Of a DNA stretch of 21,906 bases, positions 19,344 to 21,906 are shown in pieces; position 1 is the stretch's first letter; each line of letters begins with the position of its first letter. The stretch comes from JBOFLG01 sp051657745 (GTDB lineage Bacteria > Actinomycetota > Actinomycetes > Actinomycetales > Dermatophilaceae). The stretch is taken from the NCBI GenBank assembly GCA_051657745.1, contig JBOFLG010000020.1, positions 1-21,906 on the forward strand, given 5' to 3'. Both the position numbers and the translations under genes were made by a program. A model generated the notes under the pieces. It was not told where the DNA came from and ran no database searches. It was given only the letters and a program-made list of their open reading frames with translations.

Positions 19344-19363
19344 CAACGAAGGTTGAGTTCATA

Positions 19364-21124
19364 GTGGTCACCCGCAGACGACGCCGCCCCACCCTGGCCG
19401 GTGAACTCTTCGTCCTCCAGCTCGCGATCATCGTCGTGGTCCTGGTGGCGATCGCCGCGGTCTCACTCGCCCAGTCGGAGGCGACCTTCGAGCATGTCGA
19501 GGGGCGCCGCGTCGGAGCCGTCGCCGAACAGGTCGCCGCGAGCCCGCTGGTCCGTACCCATCTCGACCAGCCCGACCAGCACGACGGCCTGGCGACCATC
19601 GGGCACGCAGTGGTAGCCCAGGCCGGGGTCACGATGGTGACGTTCGCCGAGCCCGACCTGACCGTCCGGGTCTCCACCGACCCGACATCCGAGGAGCAAC
19701 GACTGCCCGTCGGCCATCCACGGGTCGCCGCCGGCGGGAGCTGGTCGGGCACCCTCGTGCTCGAGGGCCGCGACTACCTGGTGTCCCAGGTTCCGGTTCT
19801 CGCCGGGGACGACGACCGCGACCCGACCACGGCATCCCGAGCGGGTGACCACCTCGGCACGGTCATGGTCGCCGAGCGGATGCCGTCGACGCCGGCCCGG
19901 ATTCACGGCACCTCGTCGTACCTGTTCACCTACCTCGGCACCGCCCTCGTGGTCGGGCTGGGCAGCTCGTGGCTGCTCTCGCGGCGGATCAAGCGCCAGA
20001 CCCTGGGGTTGGAGCCGCGCGAGATCGCCGAGCTGGCCGAACACCGGGAGGCGATGCTGCGCGGGATCGCCGAGGGCGTCGTCGCCCTCGACCCCCAGCA
20101 CCGGATCACCCTGGTCAACGAGGTCGCTCGTCACCTCCTCGACCTTCCCGAGCACGCCATCGGCACCTCGGTCGCGGAGTTGCCCATCGACGGACGGCTG
20201 CGCGAGGTGCTCGTCGGAGCGGGACCCCGGGCACCGAGCACTGCCGACGTCCAGGGCCACACCACCGCGGCCCTGGACGAGGTCGTCATCCGACATGGCA
20301 AGGTGCTGGTCATGAGCACGATGCGGGTGGTCAGTGGCGACCGGGCCCTCGGCACCGTGACGACCATGCGCGACCGAACCGCGCTCGCCGACCTCGAGCG
20401 GGAGATCGGCTCGGTCCGCTCCACCGCCCACGTGCTGCGCGCGCAGGCGCACGAGTTCGCCAACCAACTGCACACGATCAGCGGGCTGATCCAGATCGGG
20501 GAGCACGACGAGGTGGTCCGGTACGTCGACGCGCTGAGCGAGCGCCGGCACGCCTTCGACCTCACGGTCACCACCCTCGTGCCCGACCCGACGGTCGCCG
20601 CGCTGCTCATGGCCAAGGCGGCCACGGCCACCGAGCGCCGCATCGAGCTGACCATCACCGAGGACAGCCGGCTCGACCGGCTCACCGCGCGCGACGCCGC
20701 CGACGTCGCCACCGTGCTGGGCAACCTGGTCGACAACGCACTGGACCACGCGTCGGTCGGCTCGGCGGGGTCGCCGTTCGTGCGGGTCCGGATCCGCCAG
20801 GACGCCAGCACCGTCGAGATCGACGTGTCCGACTCCGGGCCCGGGGTGGCGGAGCACCTGCGGTCGGCACTGTTCGAGCACGGGGTCACCACCAAGCGGG
20901 TCGACCCGCTGGAGCACGGCGTGGGGCTCGCGCTGACCCGGCAGGTGTGTCGGCGGCGCGGTGGTGAGATCAAGGTCCGACAGGTCGATGGGTCGACCAC
21001 CTTCGCGGCCCGGCTCGGGGTTTCGACCTTCGTGGATCCGGATGCCGCGGTGCCCGCCGCGCAGCGGATGGCGGCCGCGGAGCCGGAATCGCCCACCGCC
21101 CCAGCCGATCCGGCACTCCGATGA
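19364..21124 (+). CDS. CitA/DcuS-type sensor histidine kinase
   Basis: This is a 586-residue kinase. Layout: TM1 (about 14-36), extracytosolic sensor (about 37-185), TM2 (about 186-206), a PAS domain (about 222-332), then a SpoOB-type dimerisation helix with the phosphorylated His363 in RAQAHEFANQLHTI. The ATPase domain follows with NLVDNALDHA (454-463), DSGPGV (490-495) and GVGLAL (519-524). Kinases of this family sense extracellular di- and tricarboxylates. GTG 19364 was chosen because homologous kinases begin close to TM1; ATG 19301, with GGGGGG in front, is an alternative that lengthens it by 21 residues. Its stop overlaps the regulator gene. Confidence 0.9.
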   Translation: MVTRRRRRPTLAGELFVLQLAIIVVVLVAIAAVSLAQSEATFEHVEGRRVGAVAEQVAASPLVRTHLDQPDQHDGLATIGHAVVAQAGVTMVTFAEPDLTVRVSTDPTSEEQRLPVGHPRVAAGGSWSGTLVLEGRDYLVSQVPVLAGDDDRDPTTASRAGDHLGTVMVAERMPSTPARIHGTSSYLFTYLGTALVVGLGSSWLLSRRIKRQTLGLEPREIAELAEHREAMLRGIAEGVVALDPQHRITLVNEVARHLLDLPEHAIGTSVAELPIDGRLREVLVGAGPRAPSTADVQGHTTAALDEVVIRHGKVLVMSTMRVVSGDRALGTVTTMRDRTALADLEREIGSVRSTAHVLRAQAHEFANQLHTISGLIQIGEHDEVVRYVDALSERRHAFDLTVTTLVPDPTVAALLMAKAATATERRIELTITEDSRLDRLTARDAADVATVLGNLVDNALDHASVGSAGSPFVRVRIRQDASTVEIDVSDSGPGVAEHLRSALFEHGVTTKRVDPLEHGVGLALTRQVCRRRGGEIKVRQVDGSTTFAARLGVSTFVDPDAAVPAAQRMAAAEPESPTAPADPALR

Positions 21125-21792
21125 TCCGGGCGCTCGTCATCGACGACGACTTCATGGTGGCCCGGATCCACCGCGGCTTCGTGGAGCGGGTGGACGGCTT
21201 CGAGGTCGCCGGGGTGGCGCATTCCGGCGCCGAAGCGACACGAGCCGTCGCCGACCTGCGCCCCGATCTGCTGCTGCTCGATCTCTACCTCCCCGACCGC
21301 TTCGGCCTCGACCTGCTCGCCGACCTTCGCCCCGGCGACCACCGGTGTGACGCGGTGGTGATCACTGCGGCGAAGGAAACCGAGTCGGTGCGTGCCGCAG
21401 TCCGTCTCGGTGTTGTCGACTACATCCTGAAGCCCTTCGGATTCGCCGACCTCAGGGAGCGGCTGCTGCGTTACGCCCGCCGACGCGCCCTGCTCGACGC
21501 GGCCGAGGTCACCGGGCAGGCCGACATCGACCAGGTCTTCTCGCGGGTCGCGGCCGGTGGCGGCGCACCGCTGCCCAAGGGGATGAGCCGGGAGACCGCC
21601 CGGCTCGTCGCGGATGCACTGGCCGTCGCCCGCCAGACCCTGTCGGCGTCGCAGGTCGCCGAGGGGGTCGGGCTGTCCCGGGTAAGTGCTCGCCGGTACC
21701 TCGAGCACTTCGTGACCGTCGGTCGTGCCAACGTCCGGCTCCGATATGGCACTACTGGCCGGCCCGAACGTCGGTACCGCTGGATGGGCTGA
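21121..21792 (+). CDS. CitB/DcuR-type response regulator
   Basis: This is a 223-residue protein. The receiver domain has acid pocket Asp8-Asp10 (VIDDD), phosphoacceptor Asp54 (LLLLDLYLPD), Thr82 (VITAA) and Lys104 (ILKPF). The C-terminal DNA-binding part (about 165-222) includes LSASQVAEGVGLSRVSARRY, the HTH of the CitB/DctR group, and ends RPERRYRWMG. ATG 21121 overlaps the kinase TGA (ATGA). With the kinase it should control the divergent tctCBA operon. The set of receiver residues is complete. Confidence 0.93.
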   Translation: MIRALVIDDDFMVARIHRGFVERVDGFEVAGVAHSGAEATRAVADLRPDLLLLDLYLPDRFGLDLLADLRPGDHRCDAVVITAAKETESVRAAVRLGVVDYILKPFGFADLRERLLRYARRRALLDAAEVTGQADIDQVFSRVAAGGGAPLPKGMSRETARLVADALAVARQTLSASQVAEGVGLSRVSARRYLEHFVTVGRANVRLRYGTTGRPERRYRWMG

Positions 21793-21879
21793 CCGGGCGA
21801 CGCCTGCTCCGCGAGTCACCCCCTCGAGGTCCTCGGTACGTCCCGGCGAGCCGCTCCTCGGCCGGGCCCTCGATCCCTG

Positions 21880-21896
21880 GGCAGCCCGCGGCTGCC
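21880..21896 (+). terminator. Possible U-less hairpin after the response regulator
   Basis: GGCAGCC and GGCTGCC form a perfect 7-bp stem with a 3-base loop about 90 bases beyond the regulator stop. There is no run of T after it, so it is a weak terminator candidate. The rest of 21793-21906 shows nothing recognisable. Confidence 0.25.
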
Positions 21897-21906
21897 GGAC
21901 ATCGAC

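Noticed and set aside
21793..21906. A further gene at the right edge
   Set aside because: No start, ribosome site or recognisable product was seen in the remaining 114 bases.

Overview
The window is very GC-rich coding DNA with overlapping start/stop codons, frequent GTG starts and several likely leaderless transcripts. This points to a high-GC actinobacterium, and the gene families (DUF4235, YkoE-type ECF transporter, TctCBA with a CitAB-type two-component system, a secreted DUF1524/GmrSD-C-type HNH protein) fit that group. I cannot name a genus with confidence.

Layout. (1) Positions 1-2978 are a toxin-antitoxin (TA) cluster: a MazF-like toxin with a ribbon-helix-helix antitoxin (minus strand), a Phd/VapC pair and a VapBC pair (plus strand). 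Between them lie decayed gene pieces: a VapC 3' end, a NUDIX scrap, a possible deoxyribosyltransferase-like scrap and a glyoxalase-fold scrap. Both plus-strand TA pairs have a perfect inverted repeat just before the antitoxin start. (2) Positions 3011-8484 form an export module: a small YqaA/VTT-like membrane protein and a TetR regulator on the minus strand, then divergently an MFS exporter, a DUF418 membrane protein and an ABC half-exporter. (3) Positions 8532-11287 (minus strand) hold a secreted HNH-family protein and an MFS transporter whose stop codon overlaps the start of a second MazEF-like pair. (4) Positions 11486-14970 (minus strand) are a thiamin-precursor uptake locus: a TPP riboswitch, a YkoE substrate-binding subunit with an unusual 14-residue-repeat N-terminal tail, and one polypeptide combining both ECF ATPases and the T subunit. 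(5) Positions 15172-16188 (plus strand) carry a DUF4235 protein and a methyltransferase with a histidine-rich N-terminus. (6) Positions 16215-21792 are a tripartite tricarboxylate transporter operon tctC-tctB-tctA (minus strand), divergent from a CitA/DcuS-type sensor kinase and CitB/DcuR-type response regulator. An imperfect inverted repeat lies in the divergent gap.

How the genes work together. The TPP riboswitch should reduce expression of the ECF locus when thiamin diphosphate is plentiful. The kinase/regulator pair probably senses an extracellular carboxylate and switches on the Tct importer. TetR probably controls the divergent MFS-DUF418 pair. The TA genes and gene scraps mark the left end as a plastic region. 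I found no CRISPR array, tRNA, rRNA or insertion-sequence transposase. The less familiar structures are the mosaic repeat tail on YkoE, the MFS-MazE-MazF overlapping operon, the tandem mini-hairpins after tetR, and the repeated TAnnnT box placed 6-8 bases before start codons.
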